NCBI GenBank assembly: GCA_041396705.1
Contig: JAWKYB010000015.1
Location: 62,001-126,000 of the forward strand
Reading direction: 5' to 3'
DNA from: Alphaproteobacteria bacterium
GTDB lineage: Bacteria; Pseudomonadota; Alphaproteobacteria; CALKHQ01
DNA length: 64,000 nucleotides
The first letter of the stretch is position 1. The number at the start of each line of letters is the position of its first letter. The notes beneath the pieces are model-generated. The model had not been told where the DNA came from, made no database searches, and worked only from the letters and a program-made list of their open reading frames with translations. The translations under genes and the position numbers were made by a program. Positions 33,347-42,332 of the stretch are shown here, one piece after another.

Positions 33347-34585
33347 TCAGCCATAGCCGAGCGCCTTCAGCAGGCGCACCATCACGCCGCCGTCGGCCAT
33401 GGCGGCGGCGGGGTCGACCCCGCCATTCTCGCGGATCAGCCGCTCCGGGTCGCGGCGGATCGGGCCCAGCCTGCCTTCCAGATAGGCGCCGAGCCGGCGC
33501 GATTCCTCGACCACCGCCATGCTGGCGGGCCGGCGGACCGCGTCGTAGCGCTGCAACGCCGCCGTCACGTCCGGCTCGGCCGCCAGCGCGGCGGCCAGTT
33601 CCATCGCGTCGAAGCCGGCCTTGATCGCGCCCTGAGCCACGTGCGGCCGGGTGGTGAAGGCGGCGTCGCCCAGGATGGCGACGCGACCGAAGGCGATCTG
33701 CGGCGATTCCAGGTCGCCGATCGGCTGGAACAGCGGCATCGCGGTCGCGCGGATCGCATCGACGAAGGTCGCCGGCAGCAGCGCCTCGGCATCGCGGTAC
33801 ATGGTGGCGATGACATCGTCGCGCACAGCATGCGGCGGGATGCCGTCTGGGTAGTAGCGGCCGTGGGCGTCGGTGTGCATGTCGCGCAGGCCGCGCTGCG
33901 GGTCCACCGGCCGGTACCAGACGAAGTTGTAGCGGCGATGGCCGACGCGCACGTCGTCGTTCTCGCCGGGCACCGGATAGCCGAGGATGTGCTCGCCGTC
34001 CGGCATGGCGAAGGCGAACAGCGGGAACAGCGTCCGCAGCGTCTCCGGCTGCAGCGCCGCCTCTTCGGCCAGGCCGCGCCAGGCGATGTAGCCGGCATAG
34101 ACCAGGTCGACCCCGGGCAGGTACTGCCGCCGCACCGACGAGCGCAACCCGTCGGCACCGACCAGCAGCTCCGCGGTCAGGCTGCTGCCGTCGTCGAGCC
34201 GCGCCGTCACCGTGTCGGCATCCTGCTCGACCGAGACCACGCCCACCCCGCGCCGCACCTGCGACTCGGGGAAAACGGCACTGAGCAGCGAGTAGAGCTT
34301 GCCCCAGGAGATGCCGAACTGCGGCATGTCGATCGCAGCCATGACGCTGCCGTCGCGGGCGAAGCAGGCGCGCCCCGGTATCGGAACCCCCAGCGTCGCA
34401 TCGACGGCGCAGCCGGCGGCCAGCAGGGTCTGCACCATCGGCGCATGTACGCCGAGGCCGGCGCCGCGGCCCGCCAGGCGACCGGGCGTGCGCTCGACCA
34501 CGGTCACGTCCCAGCCGGTCCGCATCAGGTTGCAGCCGGCGAACAGCCCGCCCAGCGAGCCGCCGACCACGATTGCACGACGCAT
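33347..34585 (-). CDS. FAD-dependent monooxygenase, 2,6-dihydroxypyridine hydroxylase-like
   Basis: A 412-residue group A flavin monooxygenase. The dinucleotide motif GGSLGGLFAGCNL is at the N-terminus, and the DG motif is LLVGADGLRSSVR. The second FAD motif GRVAILGDAAFTTRPHVAQGAIKAG is near residue 295. The segment GYPVPGENDDVRVGHRRYNFVWYRPVD is shared with dihydroxypyridine 3-hydroxylase-type enzymes, so a hydroxylated N-heterocycle or aromatic acid is a reasonable substrate guess. The start at 34585 follows a GGGGGAGGA site. It faces the amidohydrolase across a 193-bp divergent region. Confidence 0.9.
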   Translation of the reverse strand: MRRAIVVGGSLGGLFAGCNLMRTGWDVTVVERTPGRLAGRGAGLGVHAPMVQTLLAAGCAVDATLGVPIPGRACFARDGSVMAAIDMPQFGISWGKLYSLLSAVFPESQVRRGVGVVSVEQDADTVTARLDDGSSLTAELLVGADGLRSSVRRQYLPGVDLVYAGYIAWRGLAEEAALQPETLRTLFPLFAFAMPDGEHILGYPVPGENDDVRVGHRRYNFVWYRPVDPQRGLRDMHTDAHGRYYPDGIPPHAVRDDVIATMYRDAEALLPATFVDAIRATAMPLFQPIGDLESPQIAFGRVAILGDAAFTTRPHVAQGAIKAGFDAMELAAALAAEPDVTAALQRYDAVRRPASMAVVEESRRLGAYLEGRLGPIRRDPERLIRENGGVDPAAAMADGGVMVRLLKALGYG

Positions 34586-34778
34586 GGGCAGTCCTCCCCC
34601 CTGGCCCGGCGGCAGCGCCGCCGCGCCGACTATGGGCCGGCGCATGTCGCTGCGGCAACCCGTGCGGTACGCGGCCGGCAGTGCGGCGATCCCGCGTGTA
34701 TCCGCCGCCGCGCCGGTCTAAGCTCGCCGGCAACGCGATGGCCGCCAGCGGCGGGCCATCCGGCCAGGGGAGGACGAC

Positions 34779-36206
34779 ATGGCCAGAACGCTGATCCGCG
34801 GCGCCACCGTGCTGACGCTCGACCCCACGCTGGGCGACTTCCAGCGCGCGGACATCCTGATCGACGGCGACCGCATCGCCGCGGTCGCGCCGACCATCGG
34901 CGCCGACGATGCCAAGGTGGTGGAGGCCGGCGGCATGATCGCCCTGCCCGGCTTCGTCGATTCCCATCGCCACACCTGGCAGGCGCTGCTGCGCGGCACC
35001 GCTGCCGACTGGACGCTGGCGCAATATTTCGCCGGCGTGCGCGGCGTGATGGGCCGGCTCTACTCGCCCGAGGACATGTACGTCGCCAACCACCTCGGCG
35101 CGCTGGAGGCGCTCGATAGCGGCATCACCACGCTGTACGACTGGTCGCACAACAATAACACGCCGGCGCACGCCGACGGCGCGGTGCAGGGGCTGAAAGA
35201 CAGCGGCATACGCGGCGTCTACGGCTACGGCAACTCGAACGACGAGTGGATCCCGAACGGCAACCTGCCGACCAACCTGGCGGACGTGACCCGGGTGCGC
35301 CGCACCCACTTCCCCGGCGACGACGGCCTCGTCACCATGGCGTTCGCCTCGCGCGGCCCGCAGTTCTCCAGCATCGACATCACCGAGGAGGAGTTCAACC
35401 ACGTCCGCGACCTCGGCCTGCGCATCACCATGCATGTCGGCGACGGCCTGTGGGGCACGTCGCGACCGCTGCTGCAGATGGATGCGCGCGGCCTGCTGGG
35501 CGACGACATCACCTTCGTCCATTGCAACATGCTGGCGGACGAGGAAATCCGGCTGATCGCCGACACCGGCGCCACCGCGTCGATCTCGCCGGAGGTCGAG
35601 CTGCAGATGGGCCATGGCTGGCTGGCGACGATGCGGCTGCTGGAGGTCGGGGTCAGGCCGTCGATCTCGATCGACATCGTCACCTCGATCGCCGGCGACA
35701 TGTTCGGTGCCATGCGCATGCTGCTGGCCGGCACACGCGCCGTAGTCAACGGCCGCGCGCTGGACGAGAAGCGGATCGTCGACCCGCTGCCGCTGATGTC
35801 GACCGACGTGCTGCAGTTCGCCACGGTCGAGGGCGCGCGCGCCTGCGGGCTGGCCGACAAGGTCGGCAGCCTGACCCCGGGCAAGCGGGCCGACCTGATC
35901 CTGGTCGACACCAATGCGATCAACATGTTCCCGATGAACAACCCCTATGGCGCGATCGTCGAATCCGCCAACAGCGGCAACGTCGACAGCGTGTGGGTCG
36001 ACGGCGTCGCCAGGAAGCGCAACAGGCGGCTGCTCGGCGTCGACCTGGCGTCGCTGCGCACGATGGTCGCCGCCCACCGCGAGGCGCTGTTCGCCCGTGC
36101 CGGCGTGCCGGCCGACGGCACCTGGCTGCCCAAGCCGTTCAGCGAAGGCGCCGACGTCGCCGACACGGCGAGCCGCGGCCAGGGCGAGTTCGGACGCTCG
36201 GCCTGA
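34779..36206 (+). CDS. Amidohydrolase family protein (ATZ/TRZ/MtaD-like)
   Basis: A 475-residue metal-dependent hydrolase of the amidohydrolase superfamily. The first metal motif is PGFVDSHRHTWQ (His-x-His), the next His is in LRITMHVGDG, another in ITFVHCNML, and the distal Asp in SISIDIVTS. The C-terminal LTPGKRADLILVDTN closes the composite beta-sandwich. The family deaminates or hydrolyses cyclic amides, cytosine- and triazine-like rings. It is divergent from the monooxygenase and acetamidase, consistent with one degradation pathway. A GGGGAGGA site precedes the ATG. Confidence 0.92.
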   Translation: MARTLIRGATVLTLDPTLGDFQRADILIDGDRIAAVAPTIGADDAKVVEAGGMIALPGFVDSHRHTWQALLRGTAADWTLAQYFAGVRGVMGRLYSPEDMYVANHLGALEALDSGITTLYDWSHNNNTPAHADGAVQGLKDSGIRGVYGYGNSNDEWIPNGNLPTNLADVTRVRRTHFPGDDGLVTMAFASRGPQFSSIDITEEEFNHVRDLGLRITMHVGDGLWGTSRPLLQMDARGLLGDDITFVHCNMLADEEIRLIADTGATASISPEVELQMGHGWLATMRLLEVGVRPSISIDIVTSIAGDMFGAMRMLLAGTRAVVNGRALDEKRIVDPLPLMSTDVLQFATVEGARACGLADKVGSLTPGKRADLILVDTNAINMFPMNNPYGAIVESANSGNVDSVWVDGVARKRNRRLLGVDLASLRTMVAAHREALFARAGVPADGTWLPKPFSEGADVADTASRGQGEFGRSA

Positions 36207-36213
36207 TCGGCCG

Positions 36214-36570
36214 CTATTCGGCGCCGGGCAGTGCCGGCAGGTCGCCGAGATTCTCGATCTTGCAGGCCGGCGGAATGCGGCAGAACTGGCGATGCTCGTA
36301 CCAGCCGCGGACGTTGACGGCGAAAGTCTGGAATACCGCCTCGCACACGCCCGGGCCCGCCTGTTCCAGCGGCGACACGCTCATCTGGCGGTACTGGCGG
36401 ATCGTCGCGGCGCGCCACGACTGGCCGCAGCCGCCTTCCGCCCCGCGCAGCATCTCGTCGGCGATCTGGGCGGAGCACATGCGCAGCAGGTCGCAGCCCG
36501 GCGACGCAAGCGTCGGCGCCTGCAGCGCAAACAGGCCGGCGGCGGCCAGGCCGATGTGGCGAAGTCTCAT
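36214..36570 (-). CDS. Small secreted cysteine-rich hypothetical protein
   Basis: A 118-residue protein with a signal peptide (MRLRHIGLAAAGLFALQAPTLA-SPG). The mature part has six cysteines (in GCDLL, RMCSA, GGCGQ, GVCEA, FCRIP and ACKIE), suggesting up to three disulfides in the periplasm. It is convergent with the amidohydrolase, only 7 nt away. I do not recognise a family. Confidence 0.72.
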   Translation of the reverse strand: MRLRHIGLAAAGLFALQAPTLASPGCDLLRMCSAQIADEMLRGAEGGCGQSWRAATIRQYRQMSVSPLEQAGPGVCEAVFQTFAVNVRGWYEHRQFCRIPPACKIENLGDLPALPGAE

Positions 36571-36730
36571 GGCGCCTCTCCGTTGCTGCGGACGAGAGCC
36601 AGCTTAGGCACTGCGCCGGCGGCGCCGTTTGATCCCGATCATGTCATACGGCCGCCGTTGCCCCCCGCCGGGCGCCGGGCGTAGCATCCGGCGAGTGGGG
36701 ACGACACGGTGCGAACGGGAGGGCGGAGCC

Positions 36731-38704
36731 ATGCATGCGGGGACCGGAACGAATCTGAAGCTTGCCCTGGCGAGCGCGAGCGCCCTGGTCGCCGCCATGC
36801 TGGCTGTGCCGTCCGCGCGCGCGGACGAGCGGGTCCAGCTGCGCATCCTGGAGACCACCGACATCCACGTGCACGTGGTCGACTACGACTACTACCGCGA
36901 CGCACAGTCGAATGCGGTCGGCCTGGCCCGCACGGCGTCGCTGATCGCCGCGGCCCGGGCCGAAGCGGCCAACTCGGTGCTGATCGACAACGGCGACCTG
37001 ATCCAGGGCAATCCGCTCGGCGACTACATGGCCAACGAGCGCGGCCTCGCCCCGGGTGACGTCCATCCGGTCTACAAGGCAATGAACCTGCTCGGCTACG
37101 ACGTCGGCAACCTGGGCAACCACGAGTTCAACTACGGCCTCGACTACCTGGCCGAGGCGGTCAACGACGCCGCCTTCCCGTATGTCTGCGCCAACGTGTT
37201 CCACGCCGACGGCGACGACGACCCGTCGAACGACACGCCCTACTACACGCCATACGTGATCCTGGAGCGCACGCTGACCGGGGTCGACGGCGGCACGCAC
37301 CCGATCCGCATCGGCGTGATCGGTTTCCTGCCGCCGCAGATCATGCAGTGGGACAAGGCACATCTGGAGGGCACGGTCGTCACCCACGACATCGTCGACA
37401 CCGCCCGCCGGTACGTCCCGGAGATGAAGGCGGCCGGCGCCGACATCGTCGTCGCGGTACCGCACTCCGGCCTGACGACGATGGGCCCGAACGGGCGGGA
37501 CGAGAACGCGACCTTCTGGCTGGCGCAGGTCGACGGCATCAACGCGATCCTGTTCGGCCATGCCCACCAGGTGTTCCCCAGCGCGACCTATGACGGCCTG
37601 GACGGCGTCGACACCGTCGCCGGCACCATCAACGGGGTGGCGGCGACCATGCCTGGCTTCTGGGGCAGCCACCTCGGCCTCGTCGACCTCGACCTGTCCG
37701 TCGACGACGCCGGCGCGTGGACCGTGCTGGACGGTACCGGCGCGGTGCGCGGCATCTACGAGCGGGTCGACCGCGACATCGTCCCGCTGGTCGAGGCCGA
37801 TCCGAAGATCGTCGACGCGGTGCGCGAGGAGCACGAGGCGACCATCGCCTATATGCGCGAGGGCGTCGGCCAGACCTCGGCGCCGATCAACAGCTATTTC
37901 GCGCTGGTGCAGGACGACCCCTCGATCCAGATCGTGACCAACGCGCAGAAATGGTACGTCGAGACCCTGATCGCCGGCACCGAATATGACGGGCTGCCGG
38001 TGCTTTCGGCCGGCGCGCCGTTCAAGGCCGGCGGACGCGGCGGGCCGGACTACTTCACCAACATCCCGGCCGGCGAGATCGCGTTGATGAACGTCGCCGA
38101 TCTCTACATCTACCCGAACACCCTGCGCGCGGTGCTGCTGGACGGCGCCCAGGTGCGTGAATGGCTGGAGATGTCGGCCGGCGCGTTCAACCGCATCGAC
38201 CCGGCGGCGACAGGCGAGCAGCCGCTGCTCAACCCGGACTTCCCGTCCTACAATTTCGACGTGATCGACGGCGTGTCGTACCGGATCGACCTGGCCCAGC
38301 CGGCGCGCTACGCGACCGACGGCTCGCTGGCCGAGCCGGACGCCCACCGCATCGTCGACCTGACCTTCGACGGCCGGCCGATCGACGAGACGGCGCAGTT
38401 CATCGTCGCCACCAACAACTACCGCGCCGGCGGCGGCGGCAACTTCCCCGGTCTCGACGGCTCCAACATCATCATCGAGGCGCCGGACGAGAACCGCACC
38501 GTGCTGGCCAACTACATCTTCCAGCTCGGCACCATCGACCCGTCGGCCGACGGCAACTGGGGCTTCAAGCCGATTCCCGGAGACCTCGACGTCACCTTCG
38601 TCTCGGCGCCGGCGGCGGAGGCGGCGCTGACGCCCGCGATGGGCATCGTCCTGCAGGGCGACGGCGGCGACGGCTTCGCCAAGTACGAGATCGCGCTGGA
38701 CTGA
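36731..38704 (+). CDS. cpdB: Bifunctional 2',3'-cyclic-nucleotide 2'-phosphodiesterase/3'-nucleotidase
   Basis: A 657-residue periplasmic enzyme (E. coli CpdB has 647). The signal peptide runs to SARA-DERVQ. The metallophosphoesterase motifs are LRILETTDIHVHV, IDNGDLIQGNPLGDYM, GNLGNHEFNYGLDYL and FGHAHQVFP. The C-terminal substrate domain holds the aromatic loop with NNYRAGGGGNFPG. The N-terminal DYDYYRD signature separates CpdB from UshA. It lets the cell use extracellular cyclic and 3'-nucleotides. The ATG at 36731 gives the signal peptide directly. Confidence 0.95.
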   Translation: MHAGTGTNLKLALASASALVAAMLAVPSARADERVQLRILETTDIHVHVVDYDYYRDAQSNAVGLARTASLIAAARAEAANSVLIDNGDLIQGNPLGDYMANERGLAPGDVHPVYKAMNLLGYDVGNLGNHEFNYGLDYLAEAVNDAAFPYVCANVFHADGDDDPSNDTPYYTPYVILERTLTGVDGGTHPIRIGVIGFLPPQIMQWDKAHLEGTVVTHDIVDTARRYVPEMKAAGADIVVAVPHSGLTTMGPNGRDENATFWLAQVDGINAILFGHAHQVFPSATYDGLDGVDTVAGTINGVAATMPGFWGSHLGLVDLDLSVDDAGAWTVLDGTGAVRGIYERVDRDIVPLVEADPKIVDAVREEHEATIAYMREGVGQTSAPINSYFALVQDDPSIQIVTNAQKWYVETLIAGTEYDGLPVLSAGAPFKAGGRGGPDYFTNIPAGEIALMNVADLYIYPNTLRAVLLDGAQVREWLEMSAGAFNRIDPAATGEQPLLNPDFPSYNFDVIDGVSYRIDLAQPARYATDGSLAEPDAHRIVDLTFDGRPIDETAQFIVATNNYRAGGGGNFPGLDGSNIIIEAPDENRTVLANYIFQLGTIDPSADGNWGFKPIPGDLDVTFVSAPAAEAALTPAMGIVLQGDGGDGFAKYEIALD

Positions 38705-38715
38705 ACGCGATGTCG

Positions 38716-38810
38716 CAGCCCGGAAGACGCGTAGCGCGCTCCGGGAACGAACACGGCCGCGACCGCGGACCCCGCTCGCGGATTGCGCTCCGCCCCATCC
38801 GGGCTACCGG
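38716..38810. repeat. REP-like palindromic repeat unit 1
   Basis: A unit of about 95 bp starting AGCCCGGAAGACGCGTAGCG and ending CGCCCCATCCGGGCTACCGG; its two ends are near inverted repeats of each other. It is followed after about 12 bp by a second unit. Such AGCCCGGATGGAGCG-type elements are dispersed in many proteobacterial genomes. It is in the gap between cpdB and the convergent SDR gene. Confidence 0.7.
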
Positions 38811-38822
38811 ACCCGAGGTGGC

Positions 38823-38917
38823 GTAGCCCGGAAGGAGCGCCGCGTATTCCGGGAACGGACATGGCCCCGACCGCGGACCCGACCCCGGGCGGCGCTCCGC
38901 TCCATCCGGGCTACCGG
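38823..38917. repeat. REP-like palindromic repeat unit 2
   Basis: The second copy, starting TAGCCCGGAAGGAGCGCCGC and ending CTCCATCCGGGCTACCGG, about 107 bp from the first. The tandem pair could form large cruciforms or RNA hairpins and end transcription from both convergent genes. No associated transposase is in the window. Confidence 0.7.
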
Positions 38918-38934
38918 ATAACGGAGCGGGATAG

Positions 38935-39705
38935 TCAGAGCGCGGTGTAGCCGCCGTCGAGCATGATCGCGTCGCCGTTGATCATGTCGGAGGCGGACGA
39001 GGCGAGGAACAGCACCAGGTCGGCCACCTCGACCGGCCGGCCGAACCGCCCGGCGGGAATCTTCGCCTTCATCGGGTCGCCGCGGGCCGGGTCGCCCCAC
39101 ACCTTCTCGCCCATCGGCGTCAGGATCACGGTCGGGCAGATCGCGGTGCACTGGATGTTGTACTGCGCCCATTCGCAGGTCATGCACTTGGTCAGCGCGT
39201 TGAGGCCGTTCTTCGAGGCCGCATAGGCGGCGTGGTCGGGAATGGCCACCACGCCGGTCTGCGACGACACGTTGATGATCTTGCCGCGGCGCTGGGCGAT
39301 CATCTGCGGCGCCAGCGCCTGGGCCAGCAGGAACGGCGCCCTGAGGTTGACCGCCTGGATCCGGTCCCATTCGTCGACCGACGTGTCGAGGATCGGCGTG
39401 GTCTGGGCGATGCCGGCATTGTTGACCAGGATGTCGATCGTACCGAAGCGGGCCAGCGCCTGCGCGGCCGCCGTGCGCGGCCCTTCGACGGTCGCCATCT
39501 CCGCCTCCACCGTCAGGCACTGCCGGCCGGCCGCCTCGACCGCTGCCCTGGCCTCGGCCAGGCCGGTGCGGTCGCGCGCCACCGCGACGATGTCGGCACC
39601 GGCATCGGCCAGCACCCGGCAGATCTCGAGTCCGATACCCTTCGAGGCGCCGGTAACCAGCGCGGTGCGGCCGGCGAGCGAAAAACGTTCGACAAATTGC
39701 GGCAT
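38935..39705 (-). CDS. SDR family oxidoreductase
   Basis: A 256-residue classical short-chain dehydrogenase. The cofactor motif is TGASKGIG (residues 18-25), and NNAG at 95-98. The catalytic set is Ser148, Tyr161 and Lys165 (SSQTG..AYAASK). The C-terminus GDAIMLDGGYTAL is typical. The Arg in VARDRTG suggests NADP(H) preference. The closest functional classes are gluconate 5-dehydrogenase and sorbose reductase-like SDRs, but the substrate is unproven. The gene is monocistronic and divergent from the HWE kinase. Confidence 0.92.
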   Translation of the reverse strand: MPQFVERFSLAGRTALVTGASKGIGLEICRVLADAGADIVAVARDRTGLAEARAAVEAAGRQCLTVEAEMATVEGPRTAAAQALARFGTIDILVNNAGIAQTTPILDTSVDEWDRIQAVNLRAPFLLAQALAPQMIAQRRGKIINVSSQTGVVAIPDHAAYAASKNGLNALTKCMTCEWAQYNIQCTAICPTVILTPMGEKVWGDPARGDPMKAKIPAGRFGRPVEVADLVLFLASSASDMINGDAIMLDGGYTAL

Positions 39706-39915
39706 TCCTTGTGGCTCCTTCGTGGTCCGCGCAGGCCCGCCCCGCCGCGCGCCCTACCATGGCAACCCGTCCGCGCGGCGGCCGGTTCCGCCGATCATAT
39801 GTTAGGGCATGTGCGGGCTTTTCCAGCACATAAGCTGGGACTAAGTTGGCTGCGTTTTCGAATGCCGTCGCCCGGCTGCCTTTAGCCATTGGCCGAGAGA
39901 GGGCCCAATAAGACT

Positions 39916-41607
39916 GTGCATAGACACGACCCGGCTTCCGCGCGCCGTGCAGGCCTGCCCCTCTCGCTTCATCTGATCGGCTTCGCATTGGTTCTGGTGC
40001 TGCCGGTGCTGGCTTTCGGCGCCTATGTGCTCGCGCTGTATGCGGACCTGGAGCGCGAGCGATACAGCTCCTTCCTGACCGAAGCCGCCGACGGTCTGGC
40101 GGCGCGCATCGACCAGGAGATCAGCAACAGCATCACGACGCTGAAAGTGCTGGCCACGTCCGATCTGCTGGACCGTGGCGACTACGCCGATTTTCATGCG
40201 CGTGCCCAGGCGGCGCTGCGCGGCACGGAATCGTTCGTACTGCTGCTGGGGCTCGATTATCAGCAGCTGCTGAACACGCGGGTGCCGTATGGGACCGAAC
40301 TGGGCCTCACCAGCGACCCCCACTCGGTGGACATCACGGTCCAGCGGCGAATGCCGTTTGTTTCCGACGTCTTCGTCGGACGGGTTTCCGGCGTACCGGT
40401 GTTCAATATCACCTACCCCGTCATCGTCGACGATGCGGTCCAGGCCGTCCTGGTTCTGACGCGCAATGCGGCCGATATCGATTCGTGGCTGGAGACGAGC
40501 CAGCTGGACCCCGCGATCACCGCTGCCATCGCGGACGGGTCGGGAAACGTGATCGTTCGGACGCCGGCGGCGGGTAGCCTGCTCGGCGGAAATGTTGCGG
40601 CCTTGCTCTTCGGTGCCGATCGTCCCCGCCCGACTGCGCGTTGGATGACCGACCCGGCCGGCGAGTCTCACCTGGTAGTCACCGACAAGCCGCTCCTGGC
40701 CGACTGGACGGCAATCATCGACGCACCGGAGCCGGTATTGGAGTCGTTTTCCGACCGATCCTGGCTGCGACTCGGCATCGGCGGAATTGCGCTGGTGATG
40801 CTGTCGCTGCTGCTTGCCCTCTTGTTCGGCCGGTTCCTGTCGCGCCCGATCCGCCGCATCGCCGCGGACGCGCAGGCCTACGGCAAGGGCGAGCGGGTTC
40901 CGGCTCGCTTGACGCCGCTGCGCGAAGCCAACCAGGTCAGCGAGGCTTTGGCCGTTGCCGCGATCGAACGTGCAAACCGGATCGCGCATGTGGAGCTGCT
41001 GATGCGCGAGCTGGCCCACCGCGCCAAGAACCAGCTCACCATCGTGCAGTCGCTGGCCCGGCTGATTGCCCGACGCTCGCCCGACGTGCAGGCGTTCCAG
41101 GCCGGCTTCATCCCCCGCCTGATCGGTCTCGGCCGCTCGATCGACGCTCTGATCCAGGAGGATTGGAAGGGTGCGCGGCTCAGCGAACTTGTCTCGGCGC
41201 AGCTCGGCAACTTCACCGGTGACGGGCCCCCGCGCCATCGCTTCGAAGGGACCGACCTGCTGGTACGTTCGTCCGCGGCCGAACGGCTCGGCATGGCGCT
41301 GCACGAGCTCGCCACAAACGCGTCGAAGTACGGCGCATGGTCGAATGCCACCGGGACGGTGACCATCACCTGCTCCGTCGATGCCGAGAACTGCGTGACG
41401 CTGGCCTGGCGTGAGCGTGGCGGCCCGCCGGTCGTCGCGCCCGACGAGCAGGGATTCGGCCGCGTCCTGCTCGACGAGATGCTGCGGTCGACCTTCGATG
41501 CGGATGTCGCCTTCGACTACGATGCCGCGGGCTTCGGCTGGACACTCACCGCGCCGCTGGAAAAGCTGTGCGACGAACCGAAAGCAGGCGGCACCGAGCC
41601 GAGCTAG
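39916..41607 (+). CDS. HWE-family sensor histidine kinase
   Basis: About 563 residues. One membrane helix lies near the N-terminus (LIGFALVLVLPVLAFGAYVLAL), followed by an extracytoplasmic double-Cache-like sensor of about 230 residues and a second helix (LGIGGIALVMLSLLLALLFG). A HAMP-like linker follows, then the HWE kinase core: phospho-His in ELAHRAKNQLTIVQSLARL, N-box in ALHELATNASKYGAWS, and the diagnostic WRERGGPPV. The start is uncertain: the GTG used here follows a GAGAGGG stretch, and a TTG at 39889 would add 9 residues. It probably phosphorylates the two receivers that follow at 41718 and 42326. Confidence 0.9.
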   Translation: MHRHDPASARRAGLPLSLHLIGFALVLVLPVLAFGAYVLALYADLERERYSSFLTEAADGLAARIDQEISNSITTLKVLATSDLLDRGDYADFHARAQAALRGTESFVLLLGLDYQQLLNTRVPYGTELGLTSDPHSVDITVQRRMPFVSDVFVGRVSGVPVFNITYPVIVDDAVQAVLVLTRNAADIDSWLETSQLDPAITAAIADGSGNVIVRTPAAGSLLGGNVAALLFGADRPRPTARWMTDPAGESHLVVTDKPLLADWTAIIDAPEPVLESFSDRSWLRLGIGGIALVMLSLLLALLFGRFLSRPIRRIAADAQAYGKGERVPARLTPLREANQVSEALAVAAIERANRIAHVELLMRELAHRAKNQLTIVQSLARLIARRSPDVQAFQAGFIPRLIGLGRSIDALIQEDWKGARLSELVSAQLGNFTGDGPPRHRFEGTDLLVRSSAAERLGMALHELATNASKYGAWSNATGTVTITCSVDAENCVTLAWRERGGPPVVAPDEQGFGRVLLDEMLRSTFDADVAFDYDAAGFGWTLTAPLEKLCDEPKAGGTEPS

Positions 41608-41717
41608 GCGCCGCCGCGTGCGCGCCGGTCGCATTTTCTTTGCAGAACCTGTACATATGTCACCCAGGCGGGTGCGCGCGCCGGTAGCCCGGACCCGCCT
41701 GAGAAAGGGACAGGCAC

Positions 41718-42332
41718 GTGGCAGGCAAGCGCGTCGAGAAGATCCAGATCCACGTCAACGACGAAGAACTCGCGGCCATCGACGAGTGGCGTTTCGAGCA
41801 TCGGATGCCGAGCCGGTCCGCCGCCGTGCGCGCCATGCTGCATGTCGCCCTGAACCGCAAGGGGCCGAAGGTGATGCCGCTGGCGACCGTCGTGTCGTCG
41901 CGGGAAGCCGGCGTGGTCGAGGCCTCGCCGGCGCTTTCGGCAGCGCTGGGAACCGGTGCCCGGCCGAAGGCGTTGCTGGTGGAAGACGAGTATCTTATCG
42001 CGGTCGGCCTTGAGGCGATCGTCGAGGAACTGGGTTTCGACGTCCTCGGTCCAGTGGCGAACTCCGACGAGGCCAGGGGCATCGTCGAGGCGAACCGCCC
42101 GGACGTGGCGGTGCTCGACGTCGATCTGGGCGGCGCGACCTCGTTCGATCTGGCGTTGCTGCTGCAACGTCAGAGAATACCCTTCGTGTTCTGCTCCGGC
42201 ATGACCACGGAGTTGCCGGAAGCGCTGAAGGGAGTGCCGGTGGTGGCCAAGCCGTTCGTCAAGGACGAACTTGCCGCCCATCTGGCCGGGTTGACCCGTA
42301 CACGAACCAGAGACGGAATGGAGTTGTGTTAG
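41718..42332 (+). CDS. Ribbon-helix-helix-receiver fusion protein
   Basis: A 204-residue protein with a GTG start after an AAAGGGA site. Residues 1-50 (VEKIQIHVNDEELAAIDEWRFEHRMPSRSAAVRAML) look like a CopG/Arc-type ribbon-helix-helix fold. After a linker, residues about 84-195 form a receiver domain: LLVEDEYLIAVGLEAIVEELGF, the phospho-acceptor Asp in DVAVLDVDLGG, and the conserved Lys in PVVAKPF. Response regulators rarely use an RHH DNA-binding part, and here it is N-terminal. It may be a transcription factor controlled by the HWE kinase. It overlaps the next receiver gene by 7 nt. Confidence 0.85.
   Translation: MAGKRVEKIQIHVNDEELAAIDEWRFEHRMPSRSAAVRAMLHVALNRKGPKVMPLATVVSSREAGVVEASPALSAALGTGARPKALLVEDEYLIAVGLEAIVEELGFDVLGPVANSDEARGIVEANRPDVAVLDVDLGGATSFDLALLLQRQRIPFVFCSGMTTELPEALKGVPVVAKPFVKDELAAHLAGLTRTRTRDGMELC

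Noticed and set aside
32304..36077. A 1257-codon minus-strand open frame over the acetamidase, monooxygenase and amidohydrolase
   Set aside because: Only its last 312 residues show family motifs; the rest is the antisense or off-frame shadow of the neighbouring genes.
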